From contig JAAZHX010000292.1 in the NCBI GenBank assembly GCA_012510495.1, forward strand, positions 21,491 through 85,490: a stretch of DNA of 64,000 bases, read 5' to 3'. The notes under the pieces were generated by a model, which worked only from the letters and a program-made list of their open reading frames with translations, was not told the origin of the DNA and ran no database searches. Positions 36,079 to 45,378 of this stretch are shown one piece after another; position 1 is the first letter of the stretch; every line of letters starts with the position of its first letter. The DNA is from Smithella sp. GTDB lineage: Bacteria; Desulfobacterota; Syntrophia; Syntrophales; Smithellaceae. The translations under genes and the position numbers were made by a program.

Positions 36079-38487
36079 ATGAAAACTTCAGTGTATCGAT
36101 GGGGACGGCTTTTGCTCTGGAGCGCCGCGGATGAAACACCGGCGGCGCTCCACTGGCCTTCCGGCAGCGGGTCTTTCCGGCTTGTGAAACGGCCGTCAAT
36201 GTTCTTCAAAAACCTGACGGCGGATTATCTGCTGGCGATGGATACCCAAAAAGATGTGCTTTGCGGCCTCCCGGAGCTCAAGAGACTGCTGGCCGTCGCC
36301 CGCGACACCGGGGCGGGCCTGGTCTATTCGGACTACGCCGAAAAAGTCAACGACCGGTTTGCCGTTCGCCCGTTGAACGACTACCAGCCCGGCTCCCTGC
36401 GCGACGATTTTCATTTCGGCCATTTTTTCATTTTATCGGTCAGGGCTGCCCTGTCCGCGATTGAACAATACGGGACCCTGCCGGCCGATCCGGACCTGGC
36501 TTTCTACGATTTGCGCCTGAGAATTTCGCTGGAGCATGACCTGATCCGCGTGCCCGAATCCTTATACACGGTATCCGCAAAAAAAAAGATGCCGTCAAAA
36601 AAATCCGGCAGGCAATCCGAAGCGCATTTTTCCTACGTTGCCGGGGAAAATCTCCTCCGGCAAAAAAAACTGGAAAAAATCGCCACCCGCCATTTGCAAC
36701 GTCTGGGCGCCTGCCTGCCCGCGCGGCCCGTCATGGAGGAATGGAAGCCGAAAGACCTTCTCTGGAAGGCCAGCGTCGTCATCCCCGTATTCAATCGCCG
36801 GAAAACCATTGCCGACGCGATCAAGAGCGCGCTGGCGCAAAAGACGGATTTTCCCTTCAATATCCTGGTCGTGGACAACTTCTCCACGGACGGGACGACG
36901 GAACTTTTGAAAACATTTGCAGCGCGTTATCCCCATGTCCATCATCTTGTGCCGTCCCGACGTGATCTGGGCATCGGCGGATGCTGGAACGAGGCGATCA
37001 ACTCGCCTTGCTGCGGCCGCTACGCCGTTCAGCTCGATTCCGACGATCTTTACGAATCGCCCGGCACACTCCAAACCATGGTGGACGCCCTGCGCCGGGG
37101 ACCCTGCGCCATGGCCGTGGGCGCCTATACCCTGGTGAACGAACGCCGGAAAAAGATCCCGCCGGGGCTCATCGACCACCGCGAATGGACCGCGAGAAAC
37201 GGCCACAACAATCTTCTGCGCGTGGGCGGCATCGGCGCGCCGCGGGCTTTTGACACCGCCATTTTACGCCGGATCGGCTTTCCCAATGTGAGCTACGGAG
37301 AAGACTATGCCGTGGCGCTGAGGCTCTCCCGCGAGTACCGCATCGGCCGGGTTTTTGAAAGCGTTTATCTCTGCCGCCGCTGGAAAGACAATACCGACGC
37401 GGACTTGTCCGTCGAACAGCAAAATCGTAATGACCACTACAAAGACAAACTGCGAACGCTGGAAGTCAAAGCCAGACAACGTCTCTGCAGGGAACGGCCT
37501 CAACCGTTCCCTGCGAAATCGAATCAAATTGCCGCCCGCTTTCCAGGTAAGGACAGAAAAACATTGCCCGCCCTGTGTCGCGCGCTTGTTGAGTCGCAAA
37601 AGAAAAGCTGGCCTGCCTTCGCGGCCGCCTGCCGCGGCCTGGCGTCGGTGCAAACCCGAAAACTTTCCTTGGGCGACTACGGCGTCACCCTGCAGTTCAA
37701 TCCCGCCCGCGCCAAAAGCAGCGGCGCAGCGGTCGATGCGGAATCGATCCGGAAACGGCCCTGTTTCCTCTGCGCCGAAAACCGCCCGGACGAACAGTCC
37801 GGCATTCTCTACCGCGATCATTATCAAATCCTGTGCAACCCGGCGCCCATCTTCGAGCGCCACTTTACCGCAGCAGCGCTCGGGCACCTGCCGCAGGACA
37901 TTCGGTCGTCGCTGGATACGCTTTTGGACCTCGCCCATGACGCAGCGCCCGGCTATACCGTGCTTTACAACGGCCCCGCCTGCGGGGCTTCCGCGCCGGA
38001 TCACCTGCACTTTCAGATGATTCCATCCCGCGCGCTCCCCTTTTTGAATGAACTGAAAAGAGAATCTTATCCGATTGCGTCATCCGCCGTTTTGCACCGG
38101 CCGGGGAAAACCTGCGATCGCTGCGTCCTGCTCTTCAAGTCGAACCAGACCGGACTCCTCAAAGAGCGCCTGACGCTATTTCTCGCCGCCGCCCGGAAGT
38201 CACTTGCGACGCAGGAAGAACCTCTGCTGAATATTTTTTGCACTTACGGGAAGCACGGCTGGACAATCACCGTCTTTCTGAGGCGGAAACACCGGCCCGA
38301 CGCCTATTTCGCGCCGGGGAAAAGCGGCGTCTTCGTCTCGCCCGGCGCCATCGACATGGCCGGCGTCCTCATCACGCCAAGGCTTTCCGATTTCCAGCGA
38401 CTCACCGCCGACACCGTCAGGAGCATCTACCGGGAGGTCTCGCTGGAGGAAGCGGCGCTGAATAAAATCATCGCCGGCATCTCTTAG
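36079..38487 (+). CDS. Fusion of family 2 glycosyltransferase and DUF4922 (HIT-like nucleotide phosphorylase) domain
   Basis: This 802-residue cytoplasmic protein has three parts. Residues 1-200 look like the end of a GT2 domain ([28 protein letters not shown]). Residues about 229-480 are a full GT2 domain: [35 protein letters not shown], and the DxD motif in [13 protein letters not shown]. Residues about 560-790 match DUF4922: [14 protein letters not shown] and [14 protein letters not shown], a HIT-superfamily histidine motif as in GDP-glucose or galactose-1-phosphate type transferases. One chain may therefore release or remake a sugar-1-phosphate and transfer sugar. The acceptor is unknown. 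It follows lptE by 16 bp. Confidence 0.8.
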   Translation: MKTSVYRWGRLLLWSAADETPAALHWPSGSGSFRLVKRPSMFFKNLTADYLLAMDTQKDVLCGLPELKRLLAVARDTGAGLVYSDYAEKVNDRFAVRPLNDYQPGSLRDDFHFGHFFILSVRAALSAIEQYGTLPADPDLAFYDLRLRISLEHDLIRVPESLYTVSAKKKMPSKKSGRQSEAHFSYVAGENLLRQKKLEKIATRHLQRLGACLPARPVMEEWKPKDLLWKASVVIPVFNRRKTIADAIKSALAQKTDFPFNILVVDNFSTDGTTELLKTFAARYPHVHHLVPSRRDLGIGGCWNEAINSPCCGRYAVQLDSDDLYESPGTLQTMVDALRRGPCAMAVGAYTLVNERRKKIPPGLIDHREWTARNGHNNLLRVGGIGAPRAFDTAILRRIGFPNVSYGEDYAVALRLSREYRIGRVFESVYLCRRWKDNTDADLSVEQQNRNDHYKDKLRTLEVKARQRLCRERPQPFPAKSNQIAARFPGKDRKTLPALCRALVESQKKSWPAFAAACRGLASVQTRKLSLGDYGVTLQFNPARAKSSGAAVDAESIRKRPCFLCAENRPDEQSGILYRDHYQILCNPAPIFERHFTAAALGHLPQDIRSSLDTLLDLAHDAAPGYTVLYNGPACGASAPDHLHFQMIPSRALPFLNELKRESYPIASSAVLHRPGKTCDRCVLLFKSNQTGLLKERLTLFLAAARKSLATQEEPLLNIFCTYGKHGWTITVFLRRKHRPDAYFAPGKSGVFVSPGAIDMAGVLITPRLSDFQRLTADTVRSIYREVSLEEAALNKIIAGIS

Positions 38488-38540
38488 CGCCCGTGCCGCA
38501 TGCTGTAAAGACAAGTACGGCGAAAAGGATGGATTCTGAA

Positions 38541-39089
38541 ATGTCTGAAAACACCATCATCGACAGCGACATGAGCTTTGCGGATGCCATTGAAGGCACC
38601 ACCGCGCCGATGGAAGTGATCGATTCCCTGTCCATGATCGACGTCCTGTATTATTCCTTCGACGGACGGCGCCACCAGGGCCAGATGCTAGTGGATGCGC
38701 GCCTCGAAGACGACGTTTATGAAATCTTTCTTTTGATCGAGAAACTGAAATTTCCCGTCGGCAAAGTCATTCCCATCGTCGCCTACAAGTGGGACGATGA
38801 AGCCTCGATGGTGGACAACAATTCCTCTTCTTTCAATTTCCGCGTCATTGCCGATACCAACAAGCTGTCCCTGCATTCTTTCGGCCGCGCCGTGGACATC
38901 AATCCCGTCCAGAATCCGGTGATTTATCCCGCCGGCCTGATCGCGCCCGCAGGCGCGGTTTACCGCCCGCAAAGCAAAGGAGCATTTACCGCCGACCACC
39001 CCGTAGTTCAGGAATTCCTCGGACACGGCTGGCACTGGGGCGGAAATTTCGACCAGCCCAAGGATTATCATCACTTCGAGAAGACGTAA
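38541..39089 (+). CDS. M15-family D-Ala-D-Ala carboxypeptidase/endopeptidase
   Basis: This 182-residue protein has the M15 zinc site: SLHSFGRAVDINP (H and D ligands) and FLGHGWHWGGNFDQPKDYHHFE (catalytic and third ligand). Such enzymes cut D-Ala-D-Ala or the L-Ala-D-Glu bonds of peptidoglycan. There is no signal peptide at this start. ATG at 38541 lies 11 bases after AAGG; ATG at 38529 and an ATG-like start at 38493 are alternatives. The absence of a signal could mean a phage-derived or endolysin-like origin or a cytoplasmic peptidase. Confidence 0.8.
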   Translation: MSENTIIDSDMSFADAIEGTTAPMEVIDSLSMIDVLYYSFDGRRHQGQMLVDARLEDDVYEIFLLIEKLKFPVGKVIPIVAYKWDDEASMVDNNSSSFNFRVIADTNKLSLHSFGRAVDINPVQNPVIYPAGLIAPAGAVYRPQSKGAFTADHPVVQEFLGHGWHWGGNFDQPKDYHHFEKT

Positions 39090-39152
39090 GGATTGTGAAA
39101 AGAAATTTACACTCCCAATTCTTGGGCTGTATCAACAAGCGTAACATTGAAG

Positions 39153-39174
39153 TGTCCTGAACAGTACTTGAGTT
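39153..39174 (+). repeat. Left arm of a 22-bp perfect inverted repeat
   Basis: The 22 bases beginning TGTCCTGAAC are exactly complementary to 42551-42572. The two arms enclose 3.4 kb of insertion-sequence debris and the TetR/MaoC gene pair. No target-site duplication flanks them. Confidence 0.9.
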
Positions 39175-39261
39175 GACAGTGGCCAGTTTTCTCCGGATTG
39201 TCCTCGGGTTTAAGCTGCTACCAAATCATCCAAATTTTTCTCGGGCGGGGATAGGGGATAT

Positions 39262-39731
39262 GGGACGTACTTCAAAATATCAATACATCTTCATTCAAGC
39301 TCATATGCATGGTTCTCAATGATCGCCTTCCCCCCCTGCGGACAGCATAAGTAATTGCCGATTGTGTTCGGTTTTGCACCTTTTTGAAAAAGATGTCCGT
39401 ACCGGTTATGACGACGATTAAAATTTACAGCATAACCCGTCAGCAGTCTTTTCATCACAATTGAAATGGGAATACGGTTCGCAGTAAAAGATGAAAGTGG
39501 TTGGGGATAAGCGCCCAGGCAAAGCAGGATGTCTGCGTCTCCATCAACAAATTCCCAAGCCGTTTCAGAAACAACTGGTAGTCATCTTTATCCGTAAAAT
39601 CTTCGCCGATTAATGCCTCTGCAAATAACATGATGCAGCGCTCCGGGGGCATCAATGCGTGATTGTCTAGGCATGGATATCTCATAGCGTGCGGCTTATA
39701 GCAGTTCCATTGATATTTTGAAGTACGTCCC
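39262..39731 (-). mobile_element. Decayed REP-associated tyrosine (Y1) transposase element
   Basis: A perfect 23-bp inverted repeat (39262-39284 and 39709-39731) bounds a minus-strand gene that starts at an ATG at 39674. It reads MPRQSRIDAPGALHHVICRG, then breaks by frameshift. The next frame continues KDDYQLFLKRLGNLLMETQT and WALIPNHFHLLLR, holding the HUH histidines of IS200/Y1 transposases. A further frameshift leads to MKRLLTGYAVNFNRRHNRYG. At least two frameshifts and a missing 3' end show the gene is dead. The element is inserted in an IS66 tnpA gene. Confidence 0.8.
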
Positions 39732-39976
39732 CTATTTGTCCCTTCGATGTGAAAACCCGTTGAGGTGACAATGCGAATGCCGGTATCCGTTCCCGCAGGA
39801 GAAAGTTCGATGAATCCATGTTTAACCCTCTGGCGTTTTCTAATCCTGCTGCGCCAGGCATAGTAATATGACGATCGGATGTTCTCATTCCGGCAATACT
39901 CGGCAATGCTCAAACCGCTTGTGTTTTGTTTCCCGATCACTTCCCGCCAATGCGCATAGCGTTCTTCGGTGGTCAT
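39732..39976 (-). pseudogene. IS66 accessory protein TnpA, interrupted
   Basis: From ATG 39974-39976 the translation reads TTEERYAHWREVIGKQNTSG, then LSIAEYCRNENI and SSYYYAWRSRIRKRQ. This is the helix-turn-helix protein (TnpA) of IS66-type elements. It is cut after about 80 residues by the Y1 transposase element, and the joined frame gives a false chimeric ORF of 189 residues. No TnpB or TnpC is present. Confidence 0.75.
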
Positions 39977-40127
39977 GCTCCCACCTCCAGTTGAAAATAT
40001 TTTCTTACTGCCGGAGGGCGTCATATCTCGATTGGCGGCAAACGTAAAGATGGGGGGGAGACGGTTACGCCGGAAGGGCCAAAATTAAATTAAAACTGCT
40101 TTATCCGACATTATAAAAGTTACATGG

Positions 40128-40199
40128 TACTAGAGTTGGCGGAGTATTCGAAGAATGTATCGGAAGCCTGTAAGATCAATGGCATATCGAGACAGCATT
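40128..40199 (+). pseudogene. Transposase helix-turn-helix scrap
   Basis: A short frame reads LELAEYSKNVSEACKINGIS and then RQHFY before breaking. This is the DNA-binding start of IS481/IS3-type transposases. Together with the bases to 40300 (GTGTACCACC and a GGAAGGGGGTGAT site before a short ATG frame) it is only insertion-sequence debris. Confidence 0.55.
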
Positions 40200-40302
40200 T
40201 TTACGTGTCACCGATTATGTAAAAGTGTACCACCCGGAGAGTAGTCAGGTTATGGTAGCATCCCATTTGGAAGGGGGTGATACCGATGATCTCTTGGGAC
40301 TC

Positions 40303-41235
40303 TTATAGATAAAGCATTCCAGAAATTGCCGGCTTACTTTCATCGTTGCAATATAAATCAAATCTATTGCCTTTTTCTGTTTTGATATTTTTCAGGATCA
40401 GAGTATTGTCGTAATACACAGGACCCTTTAAATAAAAATCGAGCTCCTTTGGCAGAGCAGCTGGGGTTCTTGGACGAGATATTATGCAACTGTCATTAAG
40501 TTCCTCAAGCCAGCTTTTAATACCGTGAGCTATCGGAAGAGATGACACGCATTTTGCTACGACTCGTATCGGCTGGGCAAAATCTCTTTTAAATCCCATT
40601 ACGCGCGCATAGAATGATACATAATGGATACCATTTGTGTCCCCAGATATCCTAGCAAACCTGAATCTGTTCTTAGCAGGGAGATACCATTTGTTTATGA
40701 CAGGGGCATCGTTTATAAGATCAAGTCGAGGTGAGCTATATGAAGCATCTGCAGGACCGAATTTCCCTGGATAAAAATATGTTGTAATGTTTTCCCAAAC
40801 ATTTTCTCCTTTAGAAGAAATAATAGATTTTATGTCAAGTTCTAGCCCTTTAGGAATTATTCGCATAGAGGAATTAAAACAGTCTATATCAATAAGTTCA
40901 TCGGGAAATATGTATCGGTGCATTTTAATACAATTATGTGTATTTAATACTTTGAACATTGATACCGGTATTTCTTTAGAGCTCAATACTTGCATGATAT
41001 ACGGATATACCAGAGTAAATGGGTATAACATATGCAAGCAATCATATTGCTTAATATCGCATACTTTGTGAAAAGCCTCCACATGGGCCTTATTTATGAC
41101 AAAGCCCTTTCTTGAAACATGGATAATCGGGTATTTAACGTCTGAAGAATATGCACTCTTTTTTGTTTTAAAAGCTTTCCATAATATATACAGTGCAGAT
41201 GGTTTATTTTTGAAGATCATTTCAATTTCGTTCAT
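40303..41235 (-). CDS. MaoC-like hot-dog protein (enoyl-CoA hydratase type), AT-rich
   Basis: This 310-residue protein has a carboxyl half with RFARISGDTNGIHYVSFYAR and then GFKRDFAQP, close to the (R)-specific enoyl-CoA hydratase motif SGDxNPIH. Asp199 and His204 keep the catalytic D-x4-H spacing. The amino half may be a degenerate second hot-dog domain. A dehydratase acting on a CoA or carrier-bound acyl chain is likely, but the substrate is unknown. It overlaps the TetR gene by 14 bp, so both are one transcription unit. The gene is far more AT-rich than core genes, which suggests transfer. Confidence 0.65.
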   Translation of the reverse strand: MNEIEMIFKNKPSALYILWKAFKTKKSAYSSDVKYPIIHVSRKGFVINKAHVEAFHKVCDIKQYDCLHMLYPFTLVYPYIMQVLSSKEIPVSMFKVLNTHNCIKMHRYIFPDELIDIDCFNSSMRIIPKGLELDIKSIISSKGENVWENITTYFYPGKFGPADASYSSPRLDLINDAPVINKWYLPAKNRFRFARISGDTNGIHYVSFYARVMGFKRDFAQPIRVVAKCVSSLPIAHGIKSWLEELNDSCIISRPRTPAALPKELDFYLKGPVYYDNTLILKNIKTEKGNRFDLYCNDESKPAISGMLYL

Positions 41236-41857
41236 AATTCTTCCCCCATTTTTTTTCTGACGCTAATGCCCGCCAAACTACATCAGAAAGATTACGAACT
41301 GCTTGTTCAATTTTTAAATTTGCTTTTCCTGAATAGTACAACCGTGCGTACTCCTGGCATGGTCCAAAAACCATCGCGATAATGATCTCCCAAGGCAGGG
41401 GTCTAAATGTTCCCTTTTCAATATGCTTGACAAACCAACCTATGACTTTTTTAGAAAAATTTATATTTAGAACATTCAATTGATCATTAGCACCATTTAA
41501 AAAAGTGTAGTGACGTTTTTGAAAGAGAAAGCTTGACCATTCTGGGTTCTTGACAATCCAATTGAGATGATACCGTATGATTGAACTAATACCTCGAAAT
41601 CCATCTTTTTGTTTTTCCAGATTTTTAATCAACCCTGTCTGGTATTCCTTAATACCTTCTAGATACACAGCTGCGGCAAGTTGCTCTTTGCTCTTATAAT
41701 GATGATATACGCTGCCTGTACTGGCTTTCGCTCGCGAACATATATCCAACATGCTAGTTTCAGTGTATCCCTTTTCGGAAAAACACTTCAATGCTGCTTG
41801 AATTATCTCTCTCTTTTTTCCAATTGATCGAAAATGTGTTGAATCTACTAGCTTCAT
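41222..41857 (-). CDS. TetR-family transcriptional regulator
   Basis: This 211-residue regulator has the TetR helix-turn-helix: IIQAALKCFSEKGYTETSML, then ICSRAKASTGSVYHHYKSKE. The ligand-binding part is helical and without specific clues. It is the first gene of the pair with the MaoC-like protein and probably represses its own operon through the palindrome at 41938. The inducer may be an acyl-CoA or related compound, as is common for TetR regulators of fatty-acid genes, but this is inference. Confidence 0.88.
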   Translation of the reverse strand: MKLVDSTHFRSIGKKREIIQAALKCFSEKGYTETSMLDICSRAKASTGSVYHHYKSKEQLAAAVYLEGIKEYQTGLIKNLEKQKDGFRGISSIIRYHLNWIVKNPEWSSFLFQKRHYTFLNGANDQLNVLNINFSKKVIGWFVKHIEKGTFRPLPWEIIIAMVFGPCQEYARLYYSGKANLKIEQAVRNLSDVVWRALASEKKWGKNYERN

Positions 41858-41929
41858 ATCACCTTCTAAAATATTGCTCGACGTCTATCATTATAGAAAT
41901 TAGAGCACTTCCTGCAATAATTTATTATA

Positions 41930-41958
41930 TTCATAATCTAGAATTATATTCTAGTCAA
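41930..41958 (-). promoter_or_regulatory. TetR operon promoter with overlapping palindromic operator
   Basis: On the minus strand TTGACT (41953-41958) and TATGAA (41930-41935) are 17 bp apart. The spacer holds the 17-bp palindrome CTAGAATTATATTCTAG (41938-41954), a perfect 7-bp inverted repeat around TAT. Binding there would block RNA polymerase, as expected for TetR autoregulation. Confidence 0.6.
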
Positions 41959-42104
41959 GAAAAATGTTATATTGATATCTAGATTAAGTTAGTCCTCCCT
42001 GAAAATGTCATAACATATTGATATTATTATTTGATTATCGAAATATTCTATGTTATAAACTGCCGAAATTTCAGAGAAAGGGACGAGAACCCGGCAAATA
42101 ATTT

Positions 42105-42523
42105 ATGCAACCGAAAGACAAGAGTTTTGCAGAATCCCACGGAGACTTATTCCGGTCGAGCTTGGAACAGATCGTTGATAGCACCCATCCATTGTATGTT
42201 CTGGCCAACAAGATTGATTGAAAGCGATTTGATGTTTCCTTTGCGCCCTGTTTGCGCAGAAGCAAGACAGACCGGCTTTGCCTACCCGACTGGTTGTGGG
42301 TCTTCATTATCTGAAACATGCCTACAATGAGAGTGACGAATCCGTTGTAGCCAGACTGCTGGAGAACCCATACTGGCAGTATTTTTGCGGGTTCAAATAC
42401 TTTCAGCACGAATTGCCAATTGATCCGTCCTCTCTGACCCGGTGGCGCAAGCGCTCCGGGAGTTTTAAGGACTCCCCGAACGCTTGGCTTACCGATTACC
42501 GGATTGATGGGTTGCTAAACTAA
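42105..42523 (+). pseudogene. IS5-family transposase, amino-terminal remnant with frameshifts
   Basis: The first frame reads FAESHGDLFRSSLEQIVDST and HPLYVLANKID before a stop. A second frame resumes with PTRLVVGLHYLKHAYNESDE and PYWQYFCGFKYFQHELPIDP, the conserved amino domain of IS5-type transposases. The DDE catalytic core is missing. About 450 bp after it (42524-42971) hold no gene, only the right arm of the 22-bp inverted repeat. Confidence 0.8.
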
Positions 42524-42550
42524 AAGTGCGAAAAATTGTTGACACTACCC

Positions 42551-42572
42551 AACTCAAGTACTGTTCAGGACA
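42551..42572 (-). repeat. Right arm of the 22-bp perfect inverted repeat
   Basis: These 22 bases are the exact reverse complement of 39153-39174. Confidence 0.9.
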
Positions 42573-42971
42573 ATTTATCGTAGCCGGAAGGATGCCAGAA
42601 GTGATGTGACCCATTACATTGAGATGTTTATAACAGCCATCGTTTGCATTCTTCTTTGGACTACAAAAATCCAAATGAGTATGAAAAGAATTTTATGATG
42701 GCAAAAGCAGCTTAACCGAGTGTCCGTTTTTACTTGACCAGATCATCTGACACCAATGTTCTAATTACCGCCTTTCTGATGGAAGGGGATTAGCAAACGA
42801 CTGGAAAAAGATTCATCTCCTTGATTACTTTAAACGCTTGTGGCAAACTCCAAACGTAATCTTGGGACATGGGGCACCTCCTTAATCTAGATTTGGGCAA
42901 ATCTATTACGTTGGTACCCCTTCCCCTTCTCTGACACAAGATATGATACATTACCTAAACAGGAAAGCGGA

Positions 42972-43000
42972 TTGACTTACGGCGGCGGTTCGCCTATAGT
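42972..43000 (+). promoter_or_regulatory. Sigma70-type promoter for the UPF0316 gene
   Basis: TTGACT at 42972-42977 and TATAGT at 42995-43000 are 17 bp apart, 33 bp before the gene start. Confidence 0.65.
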
Positions 43001-43032
43001 ACGGCGACTTCCCGGAGAGAAGGAGATTCCCG

Positions 43033-43617
43033 GTGGACATCGCCGCCCTGTATCATTCAGAAATCTTTAAATTTGTCCTGCTGCCGATCCTGATTTTTCT
43101 CGCGCGGATTTGCGACGTCACGCTCGACACGCTGCGCATCATCTATGTCGGGCGGGGAATGAAATTTCTGGCGCCGGTGATCGGCTTCGTGGAAGTGCTG
43201 ATCTGGCTGACCGCGATCACGCAGATCTTCAAGAACCTGTCCAACCCGGTCTGCTATGTGGCCTATGCGGGCGGTTTTGCGATGGGCAACCTGGTCGGCA
43301 TCCTCATTGAAGAAAAAATGGCAATCGGCACCGTGGTGATCCGGACTATCACGCAAAAGAACGCGGAGTTGCTCATCCGCTACCTCAAAGAAAACCGCTA
43401 CGGCGTCACACACGTGGACGCCGAGGGGGCCATGGGACAGGTAAAGATTATTTTTACCATCGCCAAAAGGAAGGACATCGATTCCGTGCTAAAAATTATC
43501 CGCGGCTGCAATCCGCTGGCGTTTTATACGATTGAAGATGTTCGTTCCGTCCGCAAGGGGGTCTTTCCTCTCGTCAAATCCCCGGACAGCAAGCCCAGAC
43601 CGTCCGTGGACAAATAG
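43033..43617 (+). CDS. UPF0316 membrane protein (DUF2179/DUF5698)
   Basis: This 194-residue protein has about three amino-terminal membrane segments (FKFVLLPILIFLARICDVTL, then FVEVLIWLTAITQIF and a third) and a cytoplasmic DUF2179 domain with GAMGQVKIIFTIAKRKDIDS. The start is GTG at 43033, with AAGGAG upstream. The molecular function of this widespread family is not known; the soluble domain may bind a small ligand. Confidence 0.85.
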   Translation: MDIAALYHSEIFKFVLLPILIFLARICDVTLDTLRIIYVGRGMKFLAPVIGFVEVLIWLTAITQIFKNLSNPVCYVAYAGGFAMGNLVGILIEEKMAIGTVVIRTITQKNAELLIRYLKENRYGVTHVDAEGAMGQVKIIFTIAKRKDIDSVLKIIRGCNPLAFYTIEDVRSVRKGVFPLVKSPDSKPRPSVDK

Positions 43618-43701
43618 GCGGGCAGCGCCAGGGATGCCAAAAGTTGATTGGCGGAACCGAAGATCGGCCAGATTGACGCTGACGCCTCTTTTATACACCA
43701 G

Positions 43702-43977
43702 CCAGCCGATGACCGCCCACAGCCAGACGGGCAGATAACCGAACAGCAGGGCGACGGTAGGCCCGATAATCGGCCCGTCCTCGGCAATGCTGGCAAAATG
43801 ATTCCCGAACAGAATCACGGGCTTGGTCGGTGCATAGTCGCAATCGTCCCTGAGCGCGCAGGCCGGCGTGGGCTGGTTGTCGTTTTCGTTAAAAAGCTTT
43901 GCGATAAAACGGGTATAAAAGCGATACGCCAGAAAGAACAAAACCACCGCCACAATCAACAGCACAGTAACATTCAT
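43702..43977 (-). pseudogene. Carbon starvation protein CstA, amino-terminal fragment
   Basis: The translation has one membrane segment, then LFNENDNQPTPACALRDDCD and YAPTKPVILFGNHFASIAED, GPIIGPTVALLFGYLP. This is the start of the CstA peptide/pyruvate transporter. Intact members have about 500-700 residues and many membrane segments; only about 92 residues remain before homology is lost next to the UPF0316 gene end. It is therefore a broken gene, although its start and an upstream GAGG site persist. Confidence 0.8.
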
Positions 43978-44141
43978 AACCTTCTCCTCAGTACCGCACG
44001 GAATGGATGGTCGCCGCCATTTTTTGTTGATTCATGAAGCTCTGTTCCTCCGCAGGACGCCGGAATCATACACCTTGTTTTTGGGGTTTCAAGAAAATTC
44101 GGCAGGCGGCGCTTTGCCTGGCGGCCGGTTGCTGTTTCTTC

Positions 44142-44170
44142 TTGACACGCTTTTGCGTTCTTTCTATAGT
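44142..44170 (+). promoter_or_regulatory. Strong sigma70-type promoter for the crotonase gene
   Basis: TTGACA at 44142-44147 and TATAGT at 44165-44170 are separated by 17 bp, 67 bp before the start codon. Confidence 0.75.
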
Positions 44171-44236
44171 GCCCGCGGCACTTTTTTAACCGGTTTCCTG
44201 AAAATCTTTAAAATCAATATCGAAGGAGGATAGGAC

Positions 44237-45019
44237 ATGGCTTTTGAGTATGAAAAACTGGCGGTGGAACAAGACGGTATGGTTGTGGTGGCGGCCATCA
44301 ATCATCCGCCCGCAAACGCAATGGCACAGGGGGTTTTACGGGATTTAAACGATCTTTTGGACAAATGCGAAAAAGACGACAATGTGCGCGTCATCATTAT
44401 TACCGGCACCGGTCCGAAATGCTTTTCGGCGGGAGCGGACATTACCGAGTTTGCCGATCTCCAGTCGGGCAAAGTGCCCCAGTACGACGGCAACGACGTG
44501 TATTTCAAAATTGAAAATTACCCGAAGATCGTTATTGCAGCCATTCAGGGTCTGGCCCTGGGCGGAGGCCTGGAACTGGCCTGCTCCTGCCATTTGAGAA
44601 TCATGGCGGAAGAAGCGGTAGTGGGCCTTCCCGAAGTGAAGCTGGGTTTGAACCCCGGCTGGGGCGGAACCCAGAGACTGCCCCGCTATATCGGCAAAAC
44701 CAAGGCTCTGGAACTGATGCTCACCGGCGATTTCATGCCGGCCAAAGACGCCCTGGCGCTGGGATTGCTCAACAAGGTAGTCCCGCAGGCTGAAGTGCTG
44801 GAAGCCGCCAAGAAACTGGCCAAAAAGCTGGCGGGCGGCGCTCCTGTGGCGCAGCGCGAGATCATGAAGGCCGTTCGCCTGGGATTGGAAGGCACCCTTT
44901 ACGACGGCGTCACCAAAATTGAGAAAGCCGCCTTCCAGACCCTGCTGGTCACCGAAGATTTCAAAGAAGGCTCCAGGGCGTTTCTGGAAAAGAGGCAGGC
45001 CCGGTTCAAAGGCCGCTGA
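44237..45019 (+). CDS. Enoyl-CoA hydratase/isomerase (crotonase) family protein
   Basis: This 260-residue crotonase hydrates or isomerises an enoyl-CoA. The CoA-binding block FSAGADITEF and the oxyanion-hole segment ALGGGLELACSCHLRI are present. In GLPEVKLGLNPGWGGTQRL the catalytic glutamate of the PEV motif is kept. The other catalytic glutamate expected in the AxGGGxExA region is also present, so hydratase activity is plausible. It is a single-gene unit with its own promoter and terminator. A role in beta-oxidation or butyrate/benzoate metabolism is likely in such an organism, but the chain-length preference is unknown. Confidence 0.9.
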   Translation: MAFEYEKLAVEQDGMVVVAAINHPPANAMAQGVLRDLNDLLDKCEKDDNVRVIIITGTGPKCFSAGADITEFADLQSGKVPQYDGNDVYFKIENYPKIVIAAIQGLALGGGLELACSCHLRIMAEEAVVGLPEVKLGLNPGWGGTQRLPRYIGKTKALELMLTGDFMPAKDALALGLLNKVVPQAEVLEAAKKLAKKLAGGAPVAQREIMKAVRLGLEGTLYDGVTKIEKAAFQTLLVTEDFKEGSRAFLEKRQARFKGR

Positions 45020-45039
45020 CGAAGAGACGCGAAAAGTGC

Positions 45040-45070
45040 AAAACGGCGACCGTCCGGGCTGCCGTTTTTT
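45040..45070 (+). terminator. Rho-independent terminator after the crotonase gene
   Basis: AAAACGGC (45040-45047) pairs with GCCGTTTT (45061-45068), and the T-tract continues to 45070. Confidence 0.8.
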
Positions 45071-45094
45071 ATGCGCCCTGAACGCACAACAAAA

Positions 45095-45126
45095 GAGGGG
45101 CGGCCTTCACAAGAATGCCGCCCCTC
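45095..45126 (-). terminator. GC-rich hairpin, possibly a minus-strand terminator
   Basis: GAGGGGCGGC (45095-45104) pairs perfectly with 45117-45126 around a 12-base loop. On the minus strand it is followed by TTTTGTTGT. No minus-strand gene ends here, so it may be a relic. Confidence 0.45.
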
Positions 45127-45378
45127 CCTTTCAACCTTCAGCCTCGTATAATACTCCCCAAAAACTGGACAGGTGAATAAGGTGCATGTTAGTCTGCCAT
45201 GGTTGAGAAGGAGAAAGAAATGGAAATGCCCAATAATTTCTTACCTAAAAAAACAATTCTTGATAAAGGCGCGATTTATAAATTGTTTTAAAGTGTTACG
45301 CTATGTTTTACTTTTTACAAAACCGTCATCCTTTAGCCTTCGGTCTTCAGCCTGACAGCCCCTCAGCCTATTATTTCA

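Noticed and set aside
39455-40024. A 189-residue protein that looks like a novel TnpA-transposase fusion
   Set aside because: It is a chance read-through of IS66 tnpA into an inserted, frameshifted Y1 element, and the repeat between them is translated.
45173-45355. A 60-residue open frame after the crotonase gene
   Set aside because: It has no motif, overlaps a repeat-rich region with TTCAGCCT copies and lacks a good ribosome site.
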